NCBI RefSeq assembly: GCF_018760785.1
Contig: NZ_JAHHZO010000007.1
Span: 186,001-250,000 of the forward strand
Origin: Rhizobium sp. CSW-27
GTDB taxonomy: Bacteria; Pseudomonadota; Alphaproteobacteria; Rhizobiales; Rhizobiaceae
Direction: 5' to 3'
Length of the DNA: 64,000 nt
The position numbers were made by a program, and so were the translations under genes. The notes under the pieces were generated by a model. It did no database searches. It had not been told where the DNA came from and saw only the letters and a list, made by a program, of their open reading frames with translations. Numbering within the stretch: position 1 is the first letter of the stretch; every line of letters starts with the position of its first letter. Positions 18,754-27,297 of this stretch are shown in pieces.

Positions 18754-20334
18754 TCAGGCGCTCCAGTTGTGGCGACGGAAATCCATGACGAAGGACTGCG
18801 ACGGTGTCCACTTGATATCGGCGCGCTTGGCGGTGAAGGAAGCGTTGCGGTGCAGCACCACATAGGCCGGATCCTCGATCTCGATGATCTGCAGCATGCG
18901 GCGCCACACCGCGATGCGGCGGGTGCGATCGGTGCTGGAGCCGAGTTCCTGCGACAGCTTGCCGAATTCCTCGTTGCGCCACTGGTTGCTCTTCCAGGGA
19001 GAGCCGAGCGGTCCCCAGGAACCCGACATCTGCACGTACGGGTCCGGCAGGCTGGCGGCCGCCGACCAGTCGTGGATCCCGCGGGTTTCCGGGCCGCCTT
19101 CGCTGATCTGCCCCCAGTTTTCCACCATCTGCAGCTTGATGTTTAGGCCCACCGAACGCCAGTTTTCGGTGTTGATCTGGGCGGTCGCCGTCTGGGCGGT
19201 ATAGTAGTCGTTGAGCACCCGGTAGGGAATCGGCTCGCCATTATAGCCGGCCTTGCGCAAGAGCGCCCGCGCCTTGTCCGGGTCGTAGGCGGGGTTCTCG
19301 TGGTCGGCGATGTAGAAGTCGCCATAGAAGGTCCACTGCAGGCCGCGCGGCACTTCGGTGCGGCCGCTCCACAGGGACTCGACGATCAGCTCGCGGTCGA
19401 CGGAATGGGTCAGCGCCTGGCGCACCAGCGGATTGGCGAGCACAGGATGCGACTTGTTGAATACCGTATAGCGCGTGTTGTTGATCGGTCCGCCGACAAC
19501 CTTGAAGCGCTTGTCGGCCTCGACAGTCGCGATCTGGTCCGGAGGAATGTCGCAGGCGAAATCGGCGCCGCCGGAGCGCAGCAGGTTGATGCGGGAGGCG
19601 GTTTCCGGCGTTTCGACGAAGCGGATCTGGCGTAGCGGCGGGCGGCCTTCCCAGTGGTCGTCGAAGGCGGAAAGCGTCAGCACGGAATCCGGCTTGTATT
19701 CGGTGACCGAATAGGGACCGGTGGTGACAGGCTGGCGCGCCCAGTCCATCCAGCTCCTGGCTTCAAGAAAGGCACGCTTGCTGACGATCATGCCGATCGA
19801 GGCAGACAGGCGGCCTTCCAGAACCGGGTCGATCGAGGCATTGTGCAGCCGGATCTTGTGCGGGCCGAGCACCTCGATCCGCTCGAAGGCGGGCAGTGCC
19901 TGGCGGGCCACCGCCTTGACATTGTCGGGAACCTCCACGGTTCCGCCGCCCCACATCCGGTCGGGGCCATAGGAGAAGGCCACGTCCTCGGCCGTCATGA
20001 CGTCGCCATTGTGGAATTTCACGCCTTCGCGCAGGTCCACATCGACGGTCAGATCGTCGAGGCGCTTCCAGCCGGTGGCCAGCTGCGGCTGCAGCGACAT
20101 GTCGCCGATCCAGTCATTGCCGAGCAGGGTTTCGGCATAGCTCGTGTAGATGCGGGCGCCGACATTCGACTGTTCCGTCAGCATTTCCAAGGTGTTGGAG
20201 TTGGAAATGCGCTGAACGGCAACGGTCACGGCGGGGCGGTCGGCGGCCTGTGCCGCGGCGAAACGCGGCATGGCAAAGGCGGCCGTGGAGGCAGCCGAAA
20301 GGGACATGAGGTGGCGACGGGTGATTCCAGTCAT
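18754..20334 (-). CDS. ABC importer substrate-binding protein (SBP_bac_5, peptide/nickel type), Tat-type signal
   Basis: The 526-residue protein begins MTGITRRHLMSLSA, a twin-arginine-like leader followed by a hydrophobic run and cleavage near AAAQA. The mature part has the cluster-C binding-protein features: WKRLDDLTVDVDLREGVKFHNGD, a hinge and a C-terminal lobe with DFRRHNWS. It opens an operon of binding protein, two ATPases, two permeases and a sugar isomerase-like enzyme. Family members bind peptides, oligosaccharides, opines or nickel; the isomerase suggests a carbohydrate-containing ligand, which is inference. Confidence 0.88.
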   Translation of the reverse strand: MTGITRRHLMSLSAASTAAFAMPRFAAAQAADRPAVTVAVQRISNSNTLEMLTEQSNVGARIYTSYAETLLGNDWIGDMSLQPQLATGWKRLDDLTVDVDLREGVKFHNGDVMTAEDVAFSYGPDRMWGGGTVEVPDNVKAVARQALPAFERIEVLGPHKIRLHNASIDPVLEGRLSASIGMIVSKRAFLEARSWMDWARQPVTTGPYSVTEYKPDSVLTLSAFDDHWEGRPPLRQIRFVETPETASRINLLRSGGADFACDIPPDQIATVEADKRFKVVGGPINNTRYTVFNKSHPVLANPLVRQALTHSVDRELIVESLWSGRTEVPRGLQWTFYGDFYIADHENPAYDPDKARALLRKAGYNGEPIPYRVLNDYYTAQTATAQINTENWRSVGLNIKLQMVENWGQISEGGPETRGIHDWSAAASLPDPYVQMSGSWGPLGSPWKSNQWRNEEFGKLSQELGSSTDRTRRIAVWRRMLQIIEIEDPAYVVLHRNASFTAKRADIKWTPSQSFVMDFRRHNWSA

Positions 20335-20522
20335 TTTCTTGACCTTCTGAAAATGGCAAGCAAAAGGGGACGAGCCGCAAGAACGCGGGCAACCGCGTCC
20401 GGCGTGTTCAAGCGTCGGCGAAAAAGGGACGATGATGTTCGTTGTCCGGCGGAATACGCACGCTTCTCGTGTGCCCGCCGCATGCGAATTTTAATAAGCG
20501 GTCATTGTGAACTGCACATGAC

Positions 20523-20538
20523 AGCTGTAGGTACAGCT
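20523..20538. promoter_or_regulatory. Perfect palindrome, candidate GntR operator
   Basis: AGCTGTA-GG-TACAGCT is an exact 7-bp inverted repeat with a 2-bp spacer. It sits 28 bp before the GntR start codon and 189 bp before the divergent importer operon. The size and symmetry fit a dimeric GntR-family regulator, and its position would allow autoregulation. Confidence 0.55.
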
Positions 20539-20566
20539 ATGAAATTCGAGGGGTCGGGGACGATTG

Positions 20567-21277
20567 ATGGAGCCGCAGTGGTTCAGGGTTTATCAGGCAG
20601 TGAAGAAGGCCATTCTGGTGGGAGAATTGCAGGCGGGAAGCAAGGTGCCGCCTGAATTCGATCTGTCGGAGGAATATGGCGTCAGCCGCAACACGGTGCG
20701 GCGCGCCTATCTGGCGCTGTCGCAGGAAGGCCTGATCCGCAGCGTGAACGGGCGCGGTTCCTTCGTCATGCAGAGGGGAATGACCTATGAGGTGGAGGCC
20801 ACCTCGCGTTTCCGCGATGTTCTGGACCGGCAGGGCGTGCGCTCCGCCGTCCGGATTCTGGAGAGTGAGTACACCGAGGCGGACGAAGACATCGCCCGGA
20901 TCCTGAAGGTCAAGACCGGTCATCCTCTCCTGAGAGCCACCGACCTGATCCTGGGAGACGAGGTGCCTTTCATCCTGACGGTTCGCCATATCCGCGCGGA
21001 TCTTATCGACGATCTCGAGCGAAAGCTTAAAGAGGCCAATTCGCTGACGCTGGTCGCCCGACGCGAGGGGCTTGGGCAGTTGCGTCGCGTCTCGACCACC
21101 GTCGAAGCGCGGCTGCCGACGGAGCGGGAGGCGAGCCTCCTGCAAAGCCCGGCCAATGCGCCGGTGCTGCTGGTTCATTCGACGGGCGGGATCGACAACG
21201 GCATTCTGCTGGAATGCCAGAAGGCTGTCATGAACAGCCAGCGCATCCGTTTGTCGTTCCGCAGCGCCGATGGCTGA
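20567..21277 (+). CDS. GntR-family regulator with UTRA ligand domain (HutC subfamily)
   Basis: The ATG at 20567 (an overlapping in-frame TTG lies at 20564) gives 236 residues. An N-terminal winged helix-turn-helix spans about 5-70 (VPPEFDLSEEYGVSRNTVRRAYLALSQEG). A UTRA ligand-binding domain follows (about 90-230) with the pattern ATDLILGDEVPFILTVRHI. UTRA domains usually bind small metabolites such as sugar phosphates or amino-acid derivatives. It is divergent from the ABC importer/isomerase operon, so it is the likely local regulator and its inducer may be a product of that pathway. Confidence 0.88.
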   Translation: MEPQWFRVYQAVKKAILVGELQAGSKVPPEFDLSEEYGVSRNTVRRAYLALSQEGLIRSVNGRGSFVMQRGMTYEVEATSRFRDVLDRQGVRSAVRILESEYTEADEDIARILKVKTGHPLLRATDLILGDEVPFILTVRHIRADLIDDLERKLKEANSLTLVARREGLGQLRRVSTTVEARLPTEREASLLQSPANAPVLLVHSTGGIDNGILLECQKAVMNSQRIRLSFRSADG

Positions 21278-21329
21278 CGCCCCTGCCGACGGGCGATTGA
21301 CCTTGCGGCGTAAGCTTGGGGCGAGAAGG

Positions 21330-22733
21330 CTAGAAGAAGGAGCCGGCCATTTCGGGGGTGCCCTCCAGGGCATGCGCCATGAATTCCAGGCTGTGGTGCA
21401 GCTTTTCGCGGGTAATGGGGCCGCCAATGCAGATGCGGACGGTTTCCTGCGGCTGCTGCTCCACCGTGAAAGCGTCGCTGACCACGATTCCGAGGCCGGT
21501 ATGGCGCATATGCGAGGCGAAGGTCGATCGGGTCCAGCCTTCGGCCAGCGGCAGCCAGATGTTGAAGCTGAGCGGATCGGCCCTGTAGCTCCCAGCGCGT
21601 AAATGACTGGCAACGATCTGCTGGCGGGCCTCGGTCTCCTTGCGGATGAAACGCAGGATCATGTCCGCCGTCCCGTCCTCGATCCAGCGGGTGGCGAGTG
21701 CCGTGTTGAGCGGGGAGGCCATTACCGTATTGGCGCGCATGGCGGCGCCGAAGGGCCAGGCGGATTTCGTGTCGGGCGCCACAACGAAGGCCAACCGCAG
21801 TCCCGCGCCGATGCATTTTGCCAGTCCACCGATATGCCAGGTGAGATCCGGCGCCATGGAGGCAAGCGGTGGCGGCGCATGCAACGGAATGAAACCGTAG
21901 GCGTCGTCCTCGATGATCGGCAGGTGAAACTTTCGGGCGACCGCGCAGATTTCCTCACGCCGCTGGACCGGAATGGTCAGCGTCGTCGGGTTCTGCAGGG
22001 TGGGGTTCAGGTAAAGCGCCTTCGGTGATCGTGTCGCGCAGGCATGCGCCAGCGCATCCGGCAGGATGCCATGCTCATCCATCGGCAGGCCGCACATGCT
22101 GAGCCGCAATTGCGCGGCAATCGAGCGGATGCCGGGATAGGTGATGTTTTCCGAGAGGATCACCTGACCGGGTTTGGCGAGCAGCGTCAGGATGGCAAGC
22201 AGCGCCGGATGGGCGCCGGGGGTCACGAAAATCCGCTCCTGCGAGGGAACCAGCGCGCGCCGGCCAAGCCAGGCGGCAGCGGCATCCTTGTCCATCTCCG
22301 CGCCGCCAAAACCCTGGTAGCGCAGCAGCGGCACGATGGAGGAAGCGACCGCACACAGCCCTTCGCGCATCCGCTCGATCAGGTCCGGATCATCCGGTTC
22401 AGGCGGCATGTTCATGGAATAATCGGCGGCGGACAATCGCCGTTGGTCCGGTGCGGCCTCGAGCGCAAAACCGCGGCGTTCCTTGTCCTGTCCGCCGGTC
22501 ACGAAGGTGCCACGCCCGACATGGCTGTCAATCAGGCCGCGCTTCTTTGCTTCGACATAACCGCGGGCGACGGTGGTGAAGTCGATGCCGAGTCGCTTTG
22601 CCAGATCGCGCTGAGGGGGAAGGCGATCCCCGACGACAAGCACACCGCTGCGCAGGTCCATCTCGATCACGTCCGCGATGGCCATATAGCGCGGGCTGCT
22701 GCTGCGCCGAAGGTCCGGCATCCATTCCATCAT
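21330..22733 (-). CDS. MocR-type regulator: GntR helix-turn-helix fused to a class I aminotransferase-like domain
   Basis: The start at 22733 follows AGGGA at suitable spacing, giving 467 residues. The N-terminal winged helix contains VVGDRLPPQRDLAKRLGIDFTTVARGYVEAKKRG. After a linker comes a fold-type I PLP domain with TPGAHPALLAILTLL, NPTLQNPTTLT and the presumed PLP-binding Lys in GGLAKCIGAGLRLAF. MocR/PdxR-type proteins use the PLP domain as an effector sensor and commonly regulate a neighbouring gene. The next gene upstream is the divergent Nit1C cluster, 393 bp away, so it may influence that region; an unlinked target is equally possible. Confidence 0.88.
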   Translation of the reverse strand: MMEWMPDLRRSSSPRYMAIADVIEMDLRSGVLVVGDRLPPQRDLAKRLGIDFTTVARGYVEAKKRGLIDSHVGRGTFVTGGQDKERRGFALEAAPDQRRLSAADYSMNMPPEPDDPDLIERMREGLCAVASSIVPLLRYQGFGGAEMDKDAAAAWLGRRALVPSQERIFVTPGAHPALLAILTLLAKPGQVILSENITYPGIRSIAAQLRLSMCGLPMDEHGILPDALAHACATRSPKALYLNPTLQNPTTLTIPVQRREEICAVARKFHLPIIEDDAYGFIPLHAPPPLASMAPDLTWHIGGLAKCIGAGLRLAFVVAPDTKSAWPFGAAMRANTVMASPLNTALATRWIEDGTADMILRFIRKETEARQQIVASHLRAGSYRADPLSFNIWLPLAEGWTRSTFASHMRHTGLGIVVSDAFTVEQQPQETVRICIGGPITREKLHHSLEFMAHALEGTPEMAGSFF

Positions 22734-22753
22734 CTTTTGTCCCTCATTCTCTG

Positions 22754-22779
22754 ATTGACCGTATATCGATGCGATCAAT
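22754..22779. promoter_or_regulatory. Imperfect inverted repeat just upstream of the mocR-type start
   Basis: ATTGACCG at 22754-22761 and CGATCAAT at 22772-22779 match as an inverted repeat at 7 of 8 positions. The site is 21 bp before the mocR-type start codon, where MocR regulators often bind to control their own expression. No binding evidence exists. Confidence 0.35.
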
Positions 22780-22831
22780 TGCTGTCATCTCTTTTCAACC
22801 GGCTCCGATTGCCCGGTGCTCGTGACCAGCT

Positions 22832-22870
22832 TGCGGATGCATGACAGAACGCAATCATCATGCATCTGCG
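22832..22870. promoter_or_regulatory. Long inverted repeat, possible upstream activator site
   Basis: TGCGGATGCATGA (22832-22844) and TCATGCATCTGCG (22858-22870) form an inverted repeat that is exact over GATGCATGA, with a 13-bp spacer. It lies about 190-220 bp upstream of the sigma-54 promoter at 23057 and about 100 bp upstream of the mocR-type start. The distance suits an enhancer for a sigma-54 activator, or a MocR site. It does not match the classical NtrC half site. Confidence 0.4.
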
Positions 22871-23056
22871 CGGCTTGAAGGACTGCTGATCGGCGGATTG
22901 CTCGCAGATTGACGGGGTTACGGAAGTGGCAGATCGCCTCAAGTTTGGTGGGTGACTGCGCGAGTCTTGAACCGTATTTTCAAGAAAGGGCTTTCATTGA
23001 ATGCATAAATGAATGGATATGCACATAGATTGATCGGTTATTGGTGAAATTCAATT

Positions 23057-23072
23057 TGGCACGGCCCTTGCA
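23057..23072 (+). promoter_or_regulatory. Sigma-54 (RpoN) promoter of the Nit1C cluster
   Basis: TGGCACGGCCCTTGCA matches the RpoN consensus TGGCACG-N4-TTGC(A/T) at every defined position, with exactly 10 bp between the GG (-24) and GC (-12) elements. Transcription would begin about 12 bp downstream, near 23083, leaving a leader of about 45 bases before the ATG at 23127. The match, orientation and distance make this a confident call. It implies dependence on an ATP-driven enhancer-binding protein such as NtrC, none of which is encoded in the window. Confidence 0.88.
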
Positions 23073-23126
23073 AAACATCCTGTGCCCCAGGAGGGGAGCC
23101 AGTTTTTTAAGTCACAGGAGCCACGG

Positions 23127-23609
23127 ATGCCCGCAGTCACGAAGCCAGCCCATGAAACCGGGGATTTTTTTGTCGATTATGAAGAGAAGGTGTTTGAGGA
23201 CGTACAGGCCAAGGAAGGCGAGAAAGCCCTCATCACCTTTCATACGGTGGCCTTCGAAGGCTCCATCGGTCTTGTCAACCTGCTGCAGGCCAAGCGCCTG
23301 AAGCGCAAGGGTTTCGAGACCTCGGTGCTGTTGTATGGCCCCGGCGTCACGCTCGGCGTGCAGCGGGGTTTTCCCAAGCTCGGCGACGAGGCCTTCCCGG
23401 GTCACCTCAACTTCAACAACCAGATCAAGGGCTTCATGGAGGAGGGCGGCAAGGTCTATGCGTGTCGTTTTGCCCTGCAGGCGCTTTATGGCCACGGCGA
23501 GCCCTCGTTGATCCCGGGCATCAAGCCGATCAGCCCGCTCGACGTGCTCGACCTGATCCTCATCCATCGCCGCGACGGGGCCTTCATCCTCGACACCTGG
23601 ACGCTGTGA
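23127..23609 (+). CDS. MSMEG_0572/Sll0783-family nitrogen starvation protein (Nit1C cluster, first gene)
   Basis: ATG 23127 follows CAGGAG at 6 bases, giving 160 residues. Features include an N-terminal [40 protein letters not shown] segment (quoted in part below 20 residues elsewhere), [17 protein letters not shown], and a conserved Cys in [14 protein letters not shown]. The fold pattern recalls DsrE-like small proteins, but its biochemical role is unknown. Homologues start the conserved cluster called Nit1C, induced by nitrogen starvation in cyanobacteria and linked to cyanide assimilation in Pseudomonas. Here it is the first gene after the sigma-54 promoter. Confidence 0.88.
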   Translation: MPAVTKPAHETGDFFVDYEEKVFEDVQAKEGEKALITFHTVAFEGSIGLVNLLQAKRLKRKGFETSVLLYGPGVTLGVQRGFPKLGDEAFPGHLNFNNQIKGFMEEGGKVYACRFALQALYGHGEPSLIPGIKPISPLDVLDLILIHRRDGAFILDTWTL

Positions 23610-23674
23610 CGTGCTGTGGGGCGCGGACAATCCGCCGCGTCCCGCTTTTCCATGACAAGCCAAGGAATTCGACC

Positions 23675-24736
23675 GTGGACAAAAAGACCGTCAAGGTAGC
23701 CGCAGCCCAGATCTCTCCCGATCTCACCGCGCGCGACAAGACGCTGGCGCGGGTGCTGGAGACGATCCGCGACGCCGCGGCACAAGGCGTGGAACTGATC
23801 GCCTTTCCGGAAACCTTCGTGCCCTGGTATCCCTATTTCTCTTTCGTGCTGCCGCCGGTCCTTTCCGGCAAGGAGCATGTCCGGCTTTACGAAGAGGCCG
23901 TCACTGTGCCCTCCGATGCCACCCGCGCGGTGGCGTCTGCCGCCCGCGAAGCCGGCATGGTCGTGGTGCTCGGCATCAACGAACGCGATCATGGCTCGCT
24001 CTACAATACACAACTGGTGTTTGACGCCGATGGCCGCCTGATCCTGAAGCGCCGCAAGATCACCCCCACCTTCCACGAGCGGATGATCTGGGGGCAGGGC
24101 GATGGCGCGGGCCTGAAAGTGGTTGAAAGCGCGGTCGGCCGCATCGGTGCGCTCGCCTGCTGGGAGCACTACAATCCGCTTGCCCGTTATGCGCTGATGG
24201 CCCAGCACGAGGAAATCCATGTGGCGCAGTTTCCGGGCTCCATGGTGGGGCCGATCTTCGCCGACCAGATGGAAGTCACCATCCGTCACCACGCCCTGGA
24301 AAGCGGCTGTTTCGTCGTTAATGCCACCGGCTGGCTGACAGATGAGCAGATCCGTTCGATCACGCCTGACGAGGGTCTGCAGAAGGCGCTGCGCGGCGGC
24401 TGCATGACCGCCATCATCTCGCCGGAAGGCAAACATCTCGCGCCGCCGATTACCGAAGGTGAGGGCCTCCTCGTCGCCGATCTCGACATGAGCCTGATCG
24501 TGAAACGCAAGCGGATGATGGACTCCGTTGGCCATTATGCACGCCCCGAACTTCTGTCGCTGGCGCTCGACAACCGGCCAACCGCGCCGATGGTGACGAG
24601 CCTTGCGACCTTTCCCCCTTTCTCGACCGAAACCGATACCGCCACAGGGAGCACGACCGATGGACACGCTGCAGCCGTCGCCAATGACCGAAACGCTGAT
24701 CAACGAGTTGCAGTCCTACGGAGCGAGGCTCGTTGA
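23675..24736 (+). CDS. nitC: Nit1 subfamily nitrilase of the Nit1C cluster
   Basis: The start is GTG 23675 with AAGGA about 9 bases upstream, giving 353 residues. The nitrilase triad is visible: Glu46 in [11 protein letters not shown], Lys128 in [12 protein letters not shown] and Cys162 in [12 protein letters not shown]. The enzyme should hydrolyse a nitrile carbon-nitrogen triple bond through a cysteine thioester intermediate; the natural nitrile is not known from the sequence. The final 26 codons run past the start of the radical-SAM gene, a 77-bp overlap in another frame, making an unusual low-complexity tail rich in Thr, Asp and Ala after residue 325. The tail may be dispensable. Confidence 0.92.
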   Translation: MDKKTVKVAAAQISPDLTARDKTLARVLETIRDAAAQGVELIAFPETFVPWYPYFSFVLPPVLSGKEHVRLYEEAVTVPSDATRAVASAAREAGMVVVLGINERDHGSLYNTQLVFDADGRLILKRRKITPTFHERMIWGQGDGAGLKVVESAVGRIGALACWEHYNPLARYALMAQHEEIHVAQFPGSMVGPIFADQMEVTIRHHALESGCFVVNATGWLTDEQIRSITPDEGLQKALRGGCMTAIISPEGKHLAPPITEGEGLLVADLDMSLIVKRKRMMDSVGHYARPELLSLALDNRPTAPMVTSLATFPPFSTETDTATGSTTDGHAAAVANDRNADQRVAVLRSEAR

Positions 24737-25781
24737 TCCGAAAGCCGGGCACGAGAGCCGAAGAGGCGGCGCCGGTCCCTCCGACCACAAGGCGCTGACG
24801 ATCGACGGCATGACCGTGATGGTGCCGGTGCATACGGCACCGGCTTTCGAGAGCCCCTATCTGGTGGAAAAACCGGACGAGCAGGGTAAAAGCCGCATCA
24901 GCCGCGATGGTCGCGTGCTGGGGGAGGTGAGTTTTCCCCTGCGGCCGCGCTTTTACGAATTGAGCACCGCTGACGGCATTCCCTATTCGCAGATTGCCGT
25001 GCTGCACGGGCGTGACGTGCTGGCGACCACGGTTTTGCAGACGTGTATCCGCTACCAGAGCCGCACGAAGACCTGTCAGTTCTGTGCCATCGGCCAGTCG
25101 CTGGCGGCTGGCCGCACCATTGCCCACAAGACCCCGGCGCAATTGGCAGAGGTCGCCAAAGCCGCCGTCGAACTGGACGGCGTCAAACACATGGTGATGA
25201 CAACCGGCACACCGAAGGGGGACGACCGGGGCGCGGCCATTCTCGCGGAGAGCGCGAGGGCCATCAAGGCTGCGATTGACCTTCCGATCCAGGGCCAGTG
25301 CGAACCACCGGAAGACGACATCTGGTTCGATCGCATGAAGGAGGCCGGCATCGATACGCTCGGCATGCATCTGGAGGCGGTGACGCCGGAGGTGCGCGCG
25401 CGCATCATGCCCGGCAAGGCACAGGTTTCGATCGCCAAATACATGGCTTCGTTCGAAGCGGCGGTAAAGGTGTTCGGGCGCGGCCAGGTCTCCACCTATA
25501 TCCTCGCCGGCTTGGGCGATACGCGCGAGGCAATCCTCGAGATCAGCGAGAAGCTGGTGGCGCTTGGCGTCTACCCTTTCGTTGTGCCCTTCGTGCCGAT
25601 TTCCGGCACGCCGCTGGAAAGCCATGCGGCGCCAGCGCCGGAGTTCATGCATTCGATCCTGAAACCGCTGTCGGAAATGCTGGTGGCGAGCGGACTGAAG
25701 GCCGTCGACATCAAGGCCGGTTGCGGCAAGTGCGGTGCCTGTTCGGCGCTGTCCACCTATGAACGGAGGCTGACCGCATGA
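24660..25781 (+). CDS. MSMEG_0568-family radical SAM protein (Nit1C cluster)
   Basis: ATG 24660 follows AGGGAG and lies inside the end of the nitrilase gene; the product has 373 residues. The predicted cluster-binding cysteines are Cys129, Cys139 and Cys142 (C-x9-C-x2-C), a spacing unlike the canonical C-x3-C-x2-C, in the segment [18 protein letters not shown] second cysteine set, C355-x2-C358-x2-C361, lies near the C-terminus and may hold an auxiliary cluster. Central motifs [13 protein letters not shown] and [12 protein letters not shown] resemble biotin-synthase/lipoyl-synthase-like radical SAM barrels. The reaction is unknown. The stop overlaps the next start by ATGA. Confidence 0.88.
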   Translation: MDTLQPSPMTETLINELQSYGARLVDPKAGHESRRGGAGPSDHKALTIDGMTVMVPVHTAPAFESPYLVEKPDEQGKSRISRDGRVLGEVSFPLRPRFYELSTADGIPYSQIAVLHGRDVLATTVLQTCIRYQSRTKTCQFCAIGQSLAAGRTIAHKTPAQLAEVAKAAVELDGVKHMVMTTGTPKGDDRGAAILAESARAIKAAIDLPIQGQCEPPEDDIWFDRMKEAGIDTLGMHLEAVTPEVRARIMPGKAQVSIAKYMASFEAAVKVFGRGQVSTYILAGLGDTREAILEISEKLVALGVYPFVVPFVPISGTPLESHAAPAPEFMHSILKPLSEMLVASGLKAVDIKAGCGKCGACSALSTYERRLTA

Positions 25782-26320
25782 TGATCGAGCCGATAGAGGC
25801 TTTCCGTGCTGCCGAATATCAGGTGAAGTTCGCCACCTGCCCCTGGGAGCGGGAACGGGCGCATGCCCTGCGTCAGGCGGTGTTCTGCCGCGAGCAGGGG
25901 ATTTTTCGCGGCAGCGACCGCGATGCGGTCGACGAGACGGCGATCCCGATCGTCGCGCTCTCGATGCTCGGTGTGGTGGCGGACGATGTTGTCGGCACGG
26001 TGCGTATCCACGAGCCGGAGCCGGGGCTGTGGTGGGGTTCTCGGCTGGCCGTGCACCGCGATTATCGCAAGATCGGTGCGCTGGGTGCTACCCTGATCCG
26101 GCTTGCCGTCTCCTCCGCGCATGCAATGGGCGCCCATACCTTTCTCGCGCATGTGCAGGTGCAGAACGCGCTTCTGTTCCGCCGCCTGCACTGGAGTGTG
26201 CTGGAGGAGGTGGAGATCCACGGCAAGCCGCATCTGCGCATGCAGGCGGATCTTTCACACTATCCGCCCTGTTTTTCGCCGGAAGCCGGTTTCGTTGCCT
26301 TGCCGAGGAAGGCCGCATGA
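25778..26320 (+). CDS. MSMEG_0567/Sll0786-family GNAT N-acetyltransferase (Nit1C cluster)
   Basis: The 180-residue protein starts in an ATGA overlap with the radical-SAM gene. GNAT features are the beta4/beta5 acetyl-CoA region: VVGTVRIHE, LAVHRDYRKIGALGATLIRLAV (the RxxGxG/A-type pyrophosphate loop appears as RKIGALG), and HVQVQNALLFRRLHW. It likely transfers an acetyl or longer acyl group to an amine of the pathway intermediate. The end overlaps the following gene by ATGA. Confidence 0.87.
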   Translation: MMIEPIEAFRAAEYQVKFATCPWERERAHALRQAVFCREQGIFRGSDRDAVDETAIPIVALSMLGVVADDVVGTVRIHEPEPGLWWGSRLAVHRDYRKIGALGATLIRLAVSSAHAMGAHTFLAHVQVQNALLFRRLHWSVLEEVEIHGKPHLRMQADLSHYPPCFSPEAGFVALPRKAA

Positions 26321-27297
26321 CGATGACGCAGGAGGAGTTTCAGGCGGTCGTGTCGGCGCTGCGGGGAAGTGCCGGAATCGCCGCCAAGCGCGATATTGCT
26401 GTCGCCACGCAACAGCTCAGTCTCGCCGGCCAACCGATTGCGGTGGGTGATGATTGCGCGGCGATCGCCGACGGCGACGGCTTCCTGCTGCTGGCGATCG
26501 AGGGTTTCATGAACGAATTCGTGGCCGGCGATCCCTGGTTTGCCGGCTGGTGCGGCGTGATGGTCAACCTCTCCGACATAGCCGCCATGGGTGGCCGGCC
26601 GATCGCGGTGGTGGATGCCCTCTGGGCGGCGGGGGAGCAGGGTGCCGAACCGGTTCTTGCCGGCATGAAGGCCGCTTCAGCCGCCTTCGGCGTCCCCATC
26701 GTTGGAGGTCATACCAACCTGAAGACCGATCGCGGGCAATTGTCGGTCGCTGTTCTGGGGCGGGCAAAAAAACTGCTGACGAGTTTCGACGCCAGGCCCG
26801 GCGAACGGTTGCTGGCGGTCATCGATCACCGCGGCGGCTACCGCGAACCCTTCAACAACTGGGAGGCCGCGACCCGGGCGCCTGCCGAAAGACTGCGCGG
26901 CGATCTCGATCTTTTGCCGCAGATCGCCGAGGCCGGCTGGTCGAAGGCGGCCAAGGATATCAGCCAGGGCGGGATCGTCGGCACGGCAATCATGCTCGCC
27001 GAATGTTCCGGCGTTGCCATCGAGATCGACTTGGGGGCCATTCCGGTCCCGGCAGGCGTCACCCTTGGCCGGTGGCTCGCGACCTTCCCGAGCTTCGGTT
27101 TTATTCTCTCCGTGCCGCAGGTGCATGTGGCCGATGTGCTTGCTCTGTTCGCCAGCCGAGATCTGACTGCCGCCGCTATCGGCACGATTGGCGAAGGCTC
27201 GAAGGTCCGGGTCACCTCATCGGCGGGCACGGCCATCATCCGCGATTATAGAGAGCAACCGTTGATGCAGTTCACCCTTGCGGAGGCTGCCGAATGA
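26317..27297 (+). CDS. Sll0787-family AIR-synthase-like ATP-binding protein (Nit1C cluster)
   Basis: Starting at ATG 26317 (ATGA overlap), the 326-residue protein has the PurM/SelD-type N-terminal domain with VGDDCAAIADGDGFLLLAIEG, SDIAAMGGRPIAVVDALWA and GVPIVGGHTNLKTD, followed by the C-terminal AIRS_C domain with KDISQGGIVGTAIMLAECSG. Members of this superfamily activate a substrate with ATP (PurM, ThiL, SelD, HypE). HypE, which makes a protein-bound nitrile by dehydration, is an intriguing relative for a nitrilase cluster, but the sequence does not show which chemistry applies. ATGA overlap joins it to the next gene. Confidence 0.86.
   Translation: MTMTQEEFQAVVSALRGSAGIAAKRDIAVATQQLSLAGQPIAVGDDCAAIADGDGFLLLAIEGFMNEFVAGDPWFAGWCGVMVNLSDIAAMGGRPIAVVDALWAAGEQGAEPVLAGMKAASAAFGVPIVGGHTNLKTDRGQLSVAVLGRAKKLLTSFDARPGERLLAVIDHRGGYREPFNNWEAATRAPAERLRGDLDLLPQIAEAGWSKAAKDISQGGIVGTAIMLAECSGVAIEIDLGAIPVPAGVTLGRWLATFPSFGFILSVPQVHVADVLALFASRDLTAAAIGTIGEGSKVRVTSSAGTAIIRDYREQPLMQFTLAEAAE

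Noticed and set aside
22832..22870. Inverted repeat as a classical NtrC site
   Set aside because: It does not fit the TGCACC-N5-GGTGCA pattern, so only a general enhancer candidate is proposed.
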